A stretch of 57,110 nt of DNA from Candidatus Parcubacteria bacterium (GTDB lineage Bacteria > Patescibacteriota > Saccharimonadia > Saccharimonadales > 2-12-FULL-41-12): positions 1 through 57,110 of the forward strand of contig JAHWKM010000006.1 of the NCBI GenBank assembly GCA_019347895.1. The letters are read 5' to 3'. Positions 16,716 through 24,653 of this stretch are shown one piece after another. The notes under the pieces were generated by a model, which worked only from the letters and a program-made list of their open reading frames with translations, did no database searches and was not told the DNA's origin. How positions within the stretch are numbered: the first letter of the stretch is position 1; each line of letters opens with the position of its first letter. A program made the position numbers and the translations under genes.

Positions 16716-17147
16716 TCAAAACCATGAACTTGGAACTTCCCGCATAAAAATTTCAACTGTTTTCGGCCCGACGCCCTTGAGTTCTTGAAGGCGGGCCTCA
16801 AAATCCTTTTTGTTTTCGGAAGCCTTATAAATATCCGTTATCTTACCGCTATAATCTTCTTCCAGCTTTTTGCATATGTCTTGCAGGTACGAAGCCGTGG
16901 ATTCATCGTAGCGCACGTAGCCGCCTTCGCCCAGCAAATCTACCAACTTCTGCCAGCTGCAGCTGCATATTTTGGCCGGCGTGTCGCGGCCATGTTTTAT
17001 AAATACCTCCCAGGTTTTTCGGGCAATATCTTGCTGTATTCGCTTACCGAACAAAAAGCACGCTAAAAACCATTTGAATAATTGTTTTTCTTCGCCGGAC
17101 GGCGGATCTAAGCCTAGCTCTGAGGCATTTATATGGTGTTGAGCCAT
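16716..17147 (-). CDS. Helix-hairpin-helix protein related to endonuclease III/HhH-GPD fold, truncated
   Basis: The 143-residue protein has the all-helical start of the DNA-glycosylase fold (KQLFKWFLACFLFGKRIQQD), and the C-terminal hairpin LKGVGPKTVEIFMREV is the classic HhH motif of Nth-type enzymes. It stops ~8 residues after the HhH. It therefore lacks the catalytic Asp segment and the iron-sulfur cluster loop that follow in true glycosylases. DNA binding is likely; glycosylase activity is doubtful. The next gene upstream in this direction (17151-17654) ends 3 bp before it. Confidence 0.72.
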   Translation of the reverse strand: MAQHHINASELGLDPPSGEEKQLFKWFLACFLFGKRIQQDIARKTWEVFIKHGRDTPAKICSCSWQKLVDLLGEGGYVRYDESTASYLQDICKKLEEDYSGKITDIYKASENKKDFEARLQELKGVGPKTVEIFMREVPSSWF

Positions 17148-17150
17148 GAC

Positions 17151-17654
17151 TTATTCGTGCTGGGCGGCTTGGGCCTTCTTTATATTCTCTTGTCGAGCTC
17201 GTTTTTGGGACGGCGTAGGCTTGTCTTTTTCCGGAACATTGGGGCGGTCTTTGGCCGCAAATACGTCGCCTTTTTCATGCTTTGGCTGGCTGCCGAGTTT
17301 AGCAAACAGATCCTTGGCGTCTTTATGGTCTGGAACTAATTTACCGTTGGACGGGTGCGCATAATCCTTGCTCACCAGCCAGGCCTGGGTATCCCATGAA
17401 CCGCTAGAGCGTTTACCAGCCAGCCGCTGCAAGCCGCCCGGGTCGCCAACGTCTTGATTGCGAAAGGTAACAAACTGTTCCTTAGGCCGGACCACGACGC
17501 GGTAATACTCGCCTTCGCCCTGAGTACCCGGCTTAGCTCGCTTGCGGCCTTCTGGTTGGGCCAATGAATGCTGCCGTTTGGACATACTCTGCCACTTAGC
17601 CTGGGCCTTTTTTATATTGCGGCGGGCTGCTTCGCGCTGTTTAGTGGTTGCCAT
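17151..17654 (-). CDS. Basic hypothetical protein with terminal NIKKAQ repeats
   Basis: A 167-residue, highly basic protein. Both ends carry the same motif, AARRNIKKAQAKW near residue 9 and ARQENIKKAQAAQ near 154, each preceded by a short basic helix. Between them are aromatic, beta-like strands (YYRVVVRPKEQFVTFRNQDV) and SGSWDTQAWLVSKDYAH. The central part looks conserved rather than random, and the basic flanks suggest nucleic-acid contact. The family is unnamed to me. It precedes the HhH gene with a 3-bp gap, so a DNA-related role for the pair is possible. Confidence 0.65.
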   Translation of the reverse strand: MATTKQREAARRNIKKAQAKWQSMSKRQHSLAQPEGRKRAKPGTQGEGEYYRVVVRPKEQFVTFRNQDVGDPGGLQRLAGKRSSGSWDTQAWLVSKDYAHPSNGKLVPDHKDAKDLFAKLGSQPKHEKGDVFAAKDRPNVPEKDKPTPSQKRARQENIKKAQAAQHE

Positions 17655-17843
17655 AAGTAACTCCTTACTCCTAATTCCTAAAGGTTATTTTCTTGAAGAT
17701 AATATGGGCTTTTTTCTTACGCCTTGCAGTAATAAAGCTAACATTAAACTGAGCCACACTACGTCCCAAACCCAAACATCCTAATTCACGTGGCCGGCCG
17801 GCAATGTTTTGTCGGTCTTGCAAAACTAAGTTGATTTCTGCCA

Positions 17844-18644
17844 TCAGTTGGCTGTTGTTTTACGCTTGAATATGTAGACGGCTGCCAAGTAGGAAACTAT
17901 TAGGATCGCCAGCGACCAGGCTAGTGCCAACCAGCCATGGCTGCCCATTGGCGTACCGACGGTTAGGGAGCGAATTGCTTCTATGACATGGGTTACGGGT
18001 TGATTTTCAGCAAAGGCCCTAAGTGCCGAAGGCATACTGGCGGTCGGTACAAAAGCACTGCTAATAAATGTGACAGGGAACACAAAAACAAATGTCATCC
18101 ATTGGACGCCCTCGACCGTTTTAGAAAGCAGCCCCATGATCGCCGATAACCAAGATATCGCGAATGTGAATACCATGAGAATTCCTAGCACCAACAACCA
18201 CTCGAACGCGTTGGCTTCCGGCCTGAATCCGACAAGCAGCCCCACTAAAACCATGATGACGGCTGAGATTGTATTGCGGACCAAATCTGTAACGGTATGG
18301 CCGACCAGCACCGCGGAGCTAACCATGGGCAGGCTCTTGAAGCGGTCAACTATGCCTCTGCGAATGTCAGTAGTAACCCCGATAGCCGTGTATGTCGCGC
18401 CGAAGGCCGCGGTTTGTACTAAAATACCGGCGAATAGAAAATCTACGTAAGATACGCCGGGTGTTTCTATAGCTCCACCAAAAACGTAACGGAACAGCAT
18501 TAGAAACATGATCGGCATAAAGACAGTCGAAAGCGCTTGGTCCATATTCCTGACGATGTACACCATGCTGCGCTTAGTGAGCACGGCAAAATCGCTCAAT
18601 GCCCAATAAATCTTACTTCTTGGCTCTGGTTTTACGCGCTTCAT
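17844..18644 (-). CDS. ABC-2 type (DrrB-like) exporter permease
   Basis: The membrane half of a two-gene ABC exporter. It has 266 residues and about six membrane helices, starting with an N-terminal amphipathic region (WALSDFAVLTKRSMVYIVRN) and the family segment VDFLFAGILVQTAAFGATY. DIRRGIVDRFKSLPM follows, the cytoplasmic coupling loop of ABC-2 permeases. Its start overlaps the ATPase stop by 4 bp (ATGA), so the two are translationally coupled. Daunorubicin-type DrrAB systems export drugs or lipids; the cargo here is unknown. Confidence 0.9.
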   Translation of the reverse strand: MKRVKPEPRSKIYWALSDFAVLTKRSMVYIVRNMDQALSTVFMPIMFLMLFRYVFGGAIETPGVSYVDFLFAGILVQTAAFGATYTAIGVTTDIRRGIVDRFKSLPMVSSAVLVGHTVTDLVRNTISAVIMVLVGLLVGFRPEANAFEWLLVLGILMVFTFAISWLSAIMGLLSKTVEGVQWMTFVFVFPVTFISSAFVPTASMPSALRAFAENQPVTHVIEAIRSLTVGTPMGSHGWLALAWSLAILIVSYLAAVYIFKRKTTAN

Positions 18645-19630
18645 AGCTGTGCCTCTTTTTTGTCGCTGCTTTCGTCGTGCGAATCTTTATGAGTAGCTTT
18701 GCGCCCGGTTAGTTTCATGAATACGTCATCCAGCGTCGGTTTGCTAAGGGACATGCCGGTAACTCGAACTTTTTCATTTTCAAATTTTTCTAACAACTGC
18801 CTGACTCTAGCCACACCCTTATCATTGCTCACCGACAAGCCTTTTAGTTTCTTGTCGACTTCCAGGGTTTTCCCGTCTATTATTTTTTCAGCTTTTTTGA
18901 GGTCGCTATCCCTTTCGAAAGTGAATTGTACGCGTTCTCTGCCGGCTTTACTCTTTAGTTCGTCTGCTGTGCCGCCCGCTATGACTTTTCCTTCGTCAAT
19001 GACGACTATATACTCTGCCAGCCTATCAGCTTCTTCCAGATGTTGGGTTGTTAACAATATGGTTGTTCCTTGCGTAACAAGATTCTGGATGATATCCCAC
19101 ATTGCCAAACGACTCCGCGGGTCAAGTCCGGTAGTTGGCTCGTCTAGAAAAATAATCGGCGGAGTAGCTATCAAGCTGGCGGCCAGATCGAGGCGTCTGC
19201 GCATCCCCCCAGAGTAAGTCTTGGCATACCGGTCGGCGGCACCTACGATATCAAACTGCTCCAGCAACTCTTCACTGCGCCGCAAGGTGTCTTCCTTGCT
19301 GAGATGATAAAGCCGTCCCATCATCCGCAGGTTTTCCCTGCCGGTCAAATATTCGTCCACGGCAGCGTATTGGCCGGTTAGCCCTATGATCGAGCGTACG
19401 CTGTGAGCATCTTTGACCACGTCATATCCCTCGATACTCACAGCGCCTTTATCCGGGCGAAGCAAAGTAGAAAGGATGCGTACCATAGTTGTCTTACCGG
19501 CACCGTTTGGACCGAGCAGAGCCACGATAGTACCTCTGTGTATTTTTAGGTCAAGGCCTTTCAGCACCTCCAGTTTTCCAAAGGATTTGTGGATGTTTGT
19601 TGCCTGAATCGCGTACTTACTTTTAGCCAT
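18641..19630 (-). CDS. ABC exporter ATPase (DrrA-like)
   Basis: The nucleotide-binding subunit for the adjacent permease. Walker A is LLGPNGAGKTTMVRIL near residue 35, the signature is YSGGMRRRLDLAASL near 140, and Walker B is IIFLDEPTTGLDP, followed by the switch His in TTQHLEEADRLAEY. The ~90-residue C-terminal extension matches the DrrA type. The start has no Shine-Dalgarno, but TGCTAGAAT ends 7 nt upstream of the ATG, an extended -10 placed for a leaderless mRNA. The pair forms a complete, independent transporter operon. Confidence 0.92.
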   Translation of the reverse strand: MAKSKYAIQATNIHKSFGKLEVLKGLDLKIHRGTIVALLGPNGAGKTTMVRILSTLLRPDKGAVSIEGYDVVKDAHSVRSIIGLTGQYAAVDEYLTGRENLRMMGRLYHLSKEDTLRRSEELLEQFDIVGAADRYAKTYSGGMRRRLDLAASLIATPPIIFLDEPTTGLDPRSRLAMWDIIQNLVTQGTTILLTTQHLEEADRLAEYIVVIDEGKVIAGGTADELKSKAGRERVQFTFERDSDLKKAEKIIDGKTLEVDKKLKGLSVSNDKGVARVRQLLEKFENEKVRVTGMSLSKPTLDDVFMKLTGRKATHKDSHDESSDKKEAQL

Positions 19631-19776
19631 GATTATTATTCTAGCAATATTTTTGGAGTAACAGACGCTTATTATCTTATTTTCTGAATCACGTTAAAAA
19701 TGCCATAGACAAATCCCAGTGCGGTGAACTAAAGTGACTCTTGACAATTATAAGCCAGGAAGAAATAATCATTGAG

Positions 19777-20121
19777 ATGGAAGAAGTTGATAATTACATA
19801 GCTAAGCTGGATCCCGCGCAGTCCGCAATTATTACGGAACTTCGGTCCCTTGTTGTCGCCAATTTTCCTCAACTTAAAGAAGAATTTAAATGGAACCAGC
19901 CGGTCTATACCCTCAATGGCAAAGACGTGGCGTACATAGTGGCCACAAAAGGGGGCGCTAACTTCGGGTTGACCAAAGGGGCGCAACTGAATGATCCTAA
20001 GGGTTTGCTGGAAGGCACGGGAAAAGATATGCGCCACATTAAGGTAGCCAGTCTTGACAGCATTGATCTGGAATATGTGGAGCAATTAGTGGACCAGGCA
20101 ATTGAAGTAGCCGAAAAGTAA
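19777..20121 (+). CDS. DUF1801 domain protein
   Basis: A compact DUF1801 protein: MEEVDNYIAKLDPAQSAIIT, then EFKWNQPVYTLNGKDVAYIV and FGLTKGAQLNDPKGLLEGTG, about 114 residues. A longer frame begins at a TTG at 19741. However, that TTGACA and AATAAT (19764-19769) with 17-bp spacing form a promoter whose +1 falls near the ATG at 19777, so the ATG is preferred and the mRNA is probably leaderless. Function unknown for the family. The second such protein in the window is at 3277. Confidence 0.8.
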   Translation: MEEVDNYIAKLDPAQSAIITELRSLVVANFPQLKEEFKWNQPVYTLNGKDVAYIVATKGGANFGLTKGAQLNDPKGLLEGTGKDMRHIKVASLDSIDLEYVEQLVDQAIEVAEK

Positions 20122-20137
20122 GCAGGACAAAGACCCT

Positions 20138-20170
20138 CAAAAAATCAACGATCGTCGAAAAAGTGATACA
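20138..20170 (-). repeat. Palindromic intergenic repeat, copy 1
   Basis: A 33-bp copy of the dispersed repeat with core CAACGATCGTCGA (one mismatch in the palindrome), A6 on one side and A5 on the other. It lies 17 bp beyond the stop of the minus-strand PAP2 gene. Read on the minus strand it is a short hairpin followed by T6, so it could terminate that operon. Confidence 0.7.
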
Positions 20171-20186
20171 CCTTTGTAAGTATCGC

Positions 20187-20849
20187 TCAGGTTTTTGCTG
20201 GCTGCTTTTTTGGAGATCTTATTTTACGGATTTTACGGAATCGGACGTCATACAGCCTGACGTGTTTGAAAATAGCGTAGCTGGCCCAGCCAATGGCAAA
20301 GCCGCCGATGATATCGATAGGGAAGTGTATGCCAAGATTCATTCTGGACAGCCCGACTCCGATAATCCAGACCGCGACTATCCAGCGGTATTTTCTTGGC
20401 AGGTAATGGCCGATTGTTAGCGCCAAGGCCGTTGCTAAAGCCGTATGCCCAGAGGGAAAGCCCGGGCCGCGCACAACGTAATCCAGACTGACAATATCCA
20501 GCAGAAATTCTGTAGGGCGCCCCCGGCCCCAAATGTCCTTGGCGAATCCAGCTAACAAATAAGCTAGCGTGCCCGACATCAGCAACCTTATAACAATATG
20601 GTGATGCTTTTTTATCAGATAGAAAATTACCAAAAGAGCAAGCATGTGAATACTGCCTAGCTGAGTGATTGCAAAAAATACCGGACGCCAAAAATTAGGC
20701 AGGTTGTACATGAAATTAAAAACACTTATTTCCCAGCTGGCCACGTCCTTAAATCTAGATGAAGCGACAGCTATGATAAACAGGCCGATAGCTAAAGCCA
20801 GGTGGATGGTGGGGTGAATTTGGGGAAAGGTATATTTGTTTTTTTTCAT
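20187..20849 (-). CDS. PAP2-family membrane phosphatase
   Basis: A six-helix membrane lipid-phosphatase fold, 220 residues. The three catalytic motifs are present: KDIWGRGRP near residue 110, PSGHTALA near 143 and SRMNLGIHFPIDIIGG near 188, with the nucleophilic and acid/base histidines. Such enzymes dephosphorylate undecaprenyl pyrophosphate or phosphatidic acid-like lipids at the outer membrane face. Lipid-carrier recycling is plausible here but not shown. It overlaps the upstream membrane-protein gene by 4 bp. Confidence 0.9.
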   Translation of the reverse strand: MKKNKYTFPQIHPTIHLALAIGLFIIAVASSRFKDVASWEISVFNFMYNLPNFWRPVFFAITQLGSIHMLALLVIFYLIKKHHHIVIRLLMSGTLAYLLAGFAKDIWGRGRPTEFLLDIVSLDYVVRGPGFPSGHTALATALALTIGHYLPRKYRWIVAVWIIGVGLSRMNLGIHFPIDIIGGFAIGWASYAIFKHVRLYDVRFRKIRKIRSPKKQPAKT

Positions 20850-21565
20850 GAGCTTAGTTGTTTCCTGGCTTTTCCCAGAGCCATGCGGTGATGGATCTCC
20901 AAAAAGTCAACAATAGCATAAACCACGATGACGGTTCCTAGCAGCTCAAGCGTTTCTTCGAATGCCACCAACATTCCTTGGTTCAAAAAAGATTCTCTCG
21001 GAACGACACTAGTCAGCATATCGACAGCTATGGCGCCGACTAAAAAAATACTGCCCGCAGCCACGAAAAGAAATAACGTTCTTCGGGGCAGCAAGCGCCA
21101 CATTTTCCAAGCAAAGACCGATGCAGCCAGCAAAATAATCGGTGCAATTAGCAGCCAGGCATTGTCGGAACTAGTGGGCGTGGCATCCTTAAAAAATAAA
21201 ACATGAAGGCTCTGCAAAACAAACTCATGCAGTCCAGCCACCTCATCGATAGAAAAAATCAGCCCCACTGCTCCAATAACCTGCCATAGCCGGCGGGGCG
21301 CTATCTTAGCTTCGAGGTAAGCCGCTAAAAGTGCTAAGACTCCAATCAAAAAGAACAATATCTGCGAAAACCAGGTAGGAACACTTGATTCGTCGTCCAA
21401 ATCGAAACGATTCGCCAGCTCGTATACTAAGCCGTTTTGCTGGTAGAAAACTAGCCAGTTAAGATACTGCAGCAGCAAGTGCATAAAAAAAATCAACACT
21501 GTCGCGGATAAAAGTATCCGCAGTAAGCGCATCGCGTATGATTTATTTATTTGTTTTTTGGGCAT
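20846..21565 (-). CDS. Polytopic membrane protein of unknown function
   Basis: 239 residues with six to seven hydrophobic segments: residues about 11-33, 63-83, 93-112, 132-150, 162-182 and 205-222. The loop FSIDEVAGLHEFVLQSL between two helices holds conserved-looking Asp/Glu/His residues. No named family is recognised. Its stop overlaps the PAP2 start by 4 bp, so the two are translated together and probably act in the same membrane process. Confidence 0.72.
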   Translation of the reverse strand: MPKKQINKSYAMRLLRILLSATVLIFFMHLLLQYLNWLVFYQQNGLVYELANRFDLDDESSVPTWFSQILFFLIGVLALLAAYLEAKIAPRRLWQVIGAVGLIFSIDEVAGLHEFVLQSLHVLFFKDATPTSSDNAWLLIAPIILLAASVFAWKMWRLLPRRTLFLFVAAGSIFLVGAIAVDMLTSVVPRESFLNQGMLVAFEETLELLGTVIVVYAIVDFLEIHHRMALGKARKQLSS

Positions 21566-21639
21566 AGTTTACATGTATCATTTAACCATAAAAAAATTTG
21601 GCGGGAAAACAAAGGTTTCAAAACTTATATCAGTGACTA

Positions 21640-21672
21640 CAAAAAATCGACGATCGTCGAAAAAGTGTTACA
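21640..21672 (-). repeat. Palindromic intergenic repeat, copy 2
   Basis: A 33-bp copy with the perfect 14-bp palindrome TCGACGATCGTCGA between A-runs. It lies ~50 bp past the stop of the minus-strand phosphoribosyltransferase and beyond a separate 11-bp hairpin. Identical to copy 3 at 30 of 33 positions by eye. Confidence 0.72.
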
Positions 21673-21693
21673 TCTACTATGCAACAATTTTCT

Positions 21694-21720
21694 GGTTTAG
21701 GAGGATAGTCCTCCTAAACC
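21694..21720 (-). terminator. Perfect 11-bp hairpin at the end of the phosphoribosyltransferase gene
   Basis: GGTTTAGGAGG and CCTCCTAAACC pair perfectly around the 5-nt loop ATAGT, 5 bp after the stop at 21725. No long T-run follows directly, so it could be a 3'-protecting hairpin, with repeat copy 2 providing the T-tract. The same TTAGGAGGA-AGTCC motif recurs in a weaker hairpin at 22987-23014 behind the CFA gene. Confidence 0.6.
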
Positions 21721-21724
21721 ATAA

Positions 21725-22123
21725 TCAGTCCCACGGAAAAACAGGTACTTCTGTTCGCTCGGCAACATAATAATCAGGCTGTATTTTGGTATGAGGCTGC
21801 CAGTACATAGAGGCGGTTTCAACATTGGCTCCACATGATTCTAGATATTCTTTGGCTGCAATCAAGCTTGTCCCAGACTCCAAGACATCTTCTACCAATA
21901 GAATATGTTTCCCCGCCAAGTTTTCGTTTATTTCGTTCGTGACCAATCTTTCGTCACCATATTTTTTAACAGTGAGGCAGTACATATCTTTAATGCCTAA
22001 ATGTTTTGCCAAAAGCCTTGCGGGAATTAGCCCGCCACGAACTATTCCTATAATAATGTCTGGTTTTTTCGAGCACTTGGATGCCAGTAACTTTAATTCG
22101 TTATCTACTTCGTACCAGTTCAT
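21725..22123 (-). CDS. Purine-type phosphoribosyltransferase
   Basis: A short (132-residue) type I phosphoribosyltransferase with IIGIVRGGLIPARLLAKHLG, the PRPP-binding loop HILLVEDVLESGTSLIAA and a C-terminal hood ending VPVFPWD, as in xanthine/hypoxanthine-guanine enzymes of the Gpt type. It probably salvages a purine base with PRPP; the base cannot be read from sequence. TGCTATGAT ends 8 nt before the ATG with no Shine-Dalgarno, another leaderless candidate. Confidence 0.85.
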   Translation of the reverse strand: MNWYEVDNELKLLASKCSKKPDIIIGIVRGGLIPARLLAKHLGIKDMYCLTVKKYGDERLVTNEINENLAGKHILLVEDVLESGTSLIAAKEYLESCGANVETASMYWQPHTKIQPDYYVAERTEVPVFPWD

Positions 22124-22268
22124 ATGCTCTAATCATAGCAAAAACTCTATTTTCCCACTTAAGTCTAGCAACTACTGCAAGTACAAAAGTATGGCTGGGG
22201 ATGATGAGTTTAGAACTGAAACGGTTCATCCAGACTTTGCTAAAAGCAAAACAGACGTGGCTATTTTA

Positions 22269-22427
22269 CTAGCTTGATTCGGTTTTTGGAATTTCGCTCG
22301 TAACCCAAACGTCATCTGTTACACATTGATATACAGTGCGGTCGTATTCCTTGTTATCTTCATTTGGATTATGACTAATGTCCCAACGAACTTTTTTCAT
22401 TGCTTGTTTGCAAACCGGACATTCCAT
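22269..22427 (-). CDS. 52-residue CxxC microprotein
   Basis: A small ORF with start MECPVCKQAMKKVRWD, a central acidic stretch and a third cysteine in VYQCVTDDVW, ending KTESS. The N-terminal CPVC knuckle resembles the first half of short zinc ribbons such as YgiT-type fingers, but only one further Cys is present, so zinc binding would need a His or a dimer. There is no Shine-Dalgarno; a TATTAT box lies ~7 nt upstream. The reading frame fills an otherwise empty 355-bp gap. Function unknown. Confidence 0.55.
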   Translation of the reverse strand: MECPVCKQAMKKVRWDISHNPNEDNKEYDRTVYQCVTDDVWVTSEIPKTESS

Positions 22428-22478
22428 AGTTCTATAATAGCGCGGTTTTTAAGTATTGGCTGGGGATAGTGGACGAAG

Positions 22479-22847
22479 TTAGAACCGCGATGATACTAAC
22501 TTAGATAACGCCAGCATGGCTGCCATGATAGAGAACGCTACTCCATCCATTGAAGCGTCAAAACCCCTCATAAGTACAAAAGCTAGCCATGCAATGAGTA
22601 TGGCAACGATAGCGATTATAGAATGCAATTGTTTATTAGATGGTATCAACATAAAAGAGAAGAGAAACGATACGGTTGCGCCTACAACAGTAACTAGTGC
22701 TAAAATTCTTTCACTCGAACTATTGGTGCCTTCTACCATTTTAGTTTCACCCACACCTAAAAGTCCGTTTAGTAATAGTAAAGCCGAAAATAAAAACAGC
22801 AGTAACAATAATAAGACTTTTGCAGGTAAGCGTAGGGAGGGATTCAT
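22479..22847 (-). CDS. Small four-helix membrane protein
   Basis: The frame is open to 22931, but that extension runs into the tRNA-Gln fragment, so MNPSLRLPAK at 22847 is the preferred start (122 residues). Four hydrophobic segments (about 9-30, 47-67, 75-95, 103-118) make up nearly the whole chain, separated by short polar loops. No family is recognised. Base composition is AT-richer than the surrounding housekeeping genes. Confidence 0.6.
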   Translation of the reverse strand: MNPSLRLPAKVLLLLLLFLFSALLLLNGLLGVGETKMVEGTNSSSERILALVTVVGATVSFLFSFMLIPSNKQLHSIIAIVAILIAWLAFVLMRGFDASMDGVAFSIMAAMLALSKLVSSRF

Positions 22848-22914
22848 AATACTAATATTAGCACTTTTATATTGTAAGATTATTACGCTTATGCTTGCCG
22901 AATAGGCAGTCCTC

Positions 22915-22947
22915 ACCCAGTGTCCTACCATTAGACGATCCCGAAAT
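22915..22947 (-). pseudogene. Orphan 5' half of tRNA-Gln
   Basis: 33 bases match, without mismatch, the 5' part of the intact tRNA-Gln at 24435-24508: acceptor 5' strand, D-arm and the first strand of the anticodon stem. The match ends inside the anticodon stem; the rest of the tRNA is missing. It lies downstream of the CFA gene in the same orientation as the intact tRNA. It is most likely a truncated duplicate. Processing into a stable RNA is possible but unsupported. Confidence 0.75.
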
Positions 22948-23050
22948 GTTTTCTAATTTATTCCTGACATATTCTACCTTATGGGCAAAGGGGGACTGTC
23001 CTCCTAAGCCCCTTTTCAGATTACGTTACCGAGTAGCTCAGGTGATGCAT

Positions 23051-24256
23051 TTAGTGTGTTAAGTACTTCCGTGTAAGCGGCCAGGTTTTAAAGGAGGGTT
23101 TGTGTTTGGTAAAAATAAACTGGTTAATAGATGTACCGCTGTAGCGAAATGCGGCAGCAGAGCCTGCTAGCCAGAAGTCCTGCATTCTATAGAAGTTCTC
23201 GTCGAACATCTCGATGATTTGCGAGCGGTGTGCCCGGTGGCGTGCGCGCCATATATCGAGCGTCATAGCATAGTGCTGCCAGAGATTTTCGCGGTCAATC
23301 GAGAAAAATTTATAATCTGAAAGGAGCTTCTCAATCATATCTACCGTGGGTAGATATCCTCCCGGGAAAATATACTTGTCGATCCAAGGGCTGGTTGCTT
23401 GTTCGTTTCTCGCCGTAATGGTATGAAGGACCGAGATGCCCTCATCTTTCAGCAGCTGTCGTATCTTTTGGAAATAACTTGCGTGGTTCTGCTGGCCGAC
23501 GTGCTCGAACATACCCACGCTGACAATACGATCGAATTGCTGCTCACCAGAGAGATCTTGGTAGTTGGCCAGTTTGAAGGTTACTAAATGTCCAACGCCG
23601 GATTTTTGAGCCAGTTTGTTAGCACTGGCCAGCTGCTCATGGCTCAGGGTAATGCCAACCACTTCTACGCCGTATTGTTTAGCGGCCGCGACAGCCAAAT
23701 ATCCCCAACCGCAACCAATATCCAGTAGCTTCTGGCCTGCTTTTAATTGTAGCTTTTGGAGTACGTAGTGAATCTTTTGGTTTTGTGCGGTCTCTAGTGA
23801 ATCAGTAATTTTCTTAAAATACGCGCACGAGTAGGTCATCGTCTTATCGAGCCACAGCTTGTAGTAGTCGTTGCCGATATCATAGTGGTGGCTAATTTGC
23901 TGGCGTTGGCGCTTCCGCCGGTTGGCTTGGCGCTTAGGCAGTTTTTGAATCAAATGGGTGGCGAAAGAATCGGATTCATTATCACTCATCAGCCGGAATA
24001 AATCATCCAGCTGTTCCTCGGCTACCTGTAGATTGCCGAACATATATGACTCGCCCAAGAACATAGTCGGATTGCGCAGTCCTAAAAGCGGTAAGCGTTT
24101 AATAGTTACCTTGACAGCCTTAGACTTATCGCCATAGCTACGCTGCTGGCCGCTTGGGTAAACTATCGTGAGCCTGCCTTGACGAATATGGGAGGAGAGG
24201 AATTTGTCTACTATGCTTTCAGCTCCAACCAATTGCCTCGATTTTGTCACTCTCAT
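23051..24256 (-). CDS. cfa: Cyclopropane-fatty-acyl-phospholipid synthase
   Basis: Transfers a methylene from SAM to the double bond of membrane phospholipid acyl chains, at the cytoplasmic face. 401 residues with an N-terminal lipid-binding region and a methyltransferase domain. ISHHYDIGNDYYKLWLD and MTYSCAYF carry the family active-site Cys, LLDIGCGWGYLAVAAA near 176 is the SAM site, VSVGMFEHVG follows, and FPGGYLP lies near 300. All major CFA motifs are intact. It needs SAM from MetK and a supply of unsaturated lipids, notable for a CPR bacterium. It is flanked by the tRNA-Gln gene and the tRNA fragment. Confidence 0.93.
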   Translation of the reverse strand: MRVTKSRQLVGAESIVDKFLSSHIRQGRLTIVYPSGQQRSYGDKSKAVKVTIKRLPLLGLRNPTMFLGESYMFGNLQVAEEQLDDLFRLMSDNESDSFATHLIQKLPKRQANRRKRQRQQISHHYDIGNDYYKLWLDKTMTYSCAYFKKITDSLETAQNQKIHYVLQKLQLKAGQKLLDIGCGWGYLAVAAAKQYGVEVVGITLSHEQLASANKLAQKSGVGHLVTFKLANYQDLSGEQQFDRIVSVGMFEHVGQQNHASYFQKIRQLLKDEGISVLHTITARNEQATSPWIDKYIFPGGYLPTVDMIEKLLSDYKFFSIDRENLWQHYAMTLDIWRARHRAHRSQIIEMFDENFYRMQDFWLAGSAAAFRYSGTSINQFIFTKHKPSFKTWPLTRKYLTH

Positions 24257-24434
24257 TTTATAAGTAGCCTACCATGAGTAAGAGATAGTTTCTATGGCTT
24301 ACTGGTTTGCCTGTATTTTATGTTAATGAGGAGGTACTTTTTTGTTGCCTTAAGTCTAACGCAAAACCTGCAAACGCAGCATGAATTTATAGTAACAAAC
24401 ATGAGACTGAAATCTTGTTCTGAAATTATTCTTT

Positions 24435-24508
24435 TGGCTTCGGGACTAGGACTCGAACCTAGATTGCTGGGACCAGAACCCAGTGTCCTACCATTAGACG
24501 ATCCCGAA
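24435..24508 (-). tRNA. tRNA-Gln (anticodon CTG)
   Basis: A full cloverleaf on the minus strand. Acceptor TTCGGGA pairs with TCCCGAA; the D-arm is GTCT/GGAC; the anticodon stem CTGGG/CCCAG encloses loop TTCTGGT with anticodon CTG; the T-arm is CTAGG/CCTAG with loop TTCGAGT. The discriminator is G, and CCA is encoded in the gene. It reads CAG codons. It is the only intact tRNA noticed in the window. Confidence 0.93.
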
Positions 24509-24653
24509 ATATAATTACTCAATTATATCTTGTTAATGCCGCGCAGGGTAGGTTCAGGCATTTTGCGTACCATATATAGCAGTTGGATAGAGGTTTATGA
24601 ATAATTGTCAATTTGTTGCTAGAAAGTTGAGCTAACCATATGGATAAAGTCTA

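Noticed and set aside
22915-24510. Phage or integrative-element attachment sites around the CFA gene
   Set aside because: The repeated piece is the 5' half of tRNA-Gln and lies downstream of the intact gene; integration at a tRNA would leave a displaced 3' end. No integrase is present.
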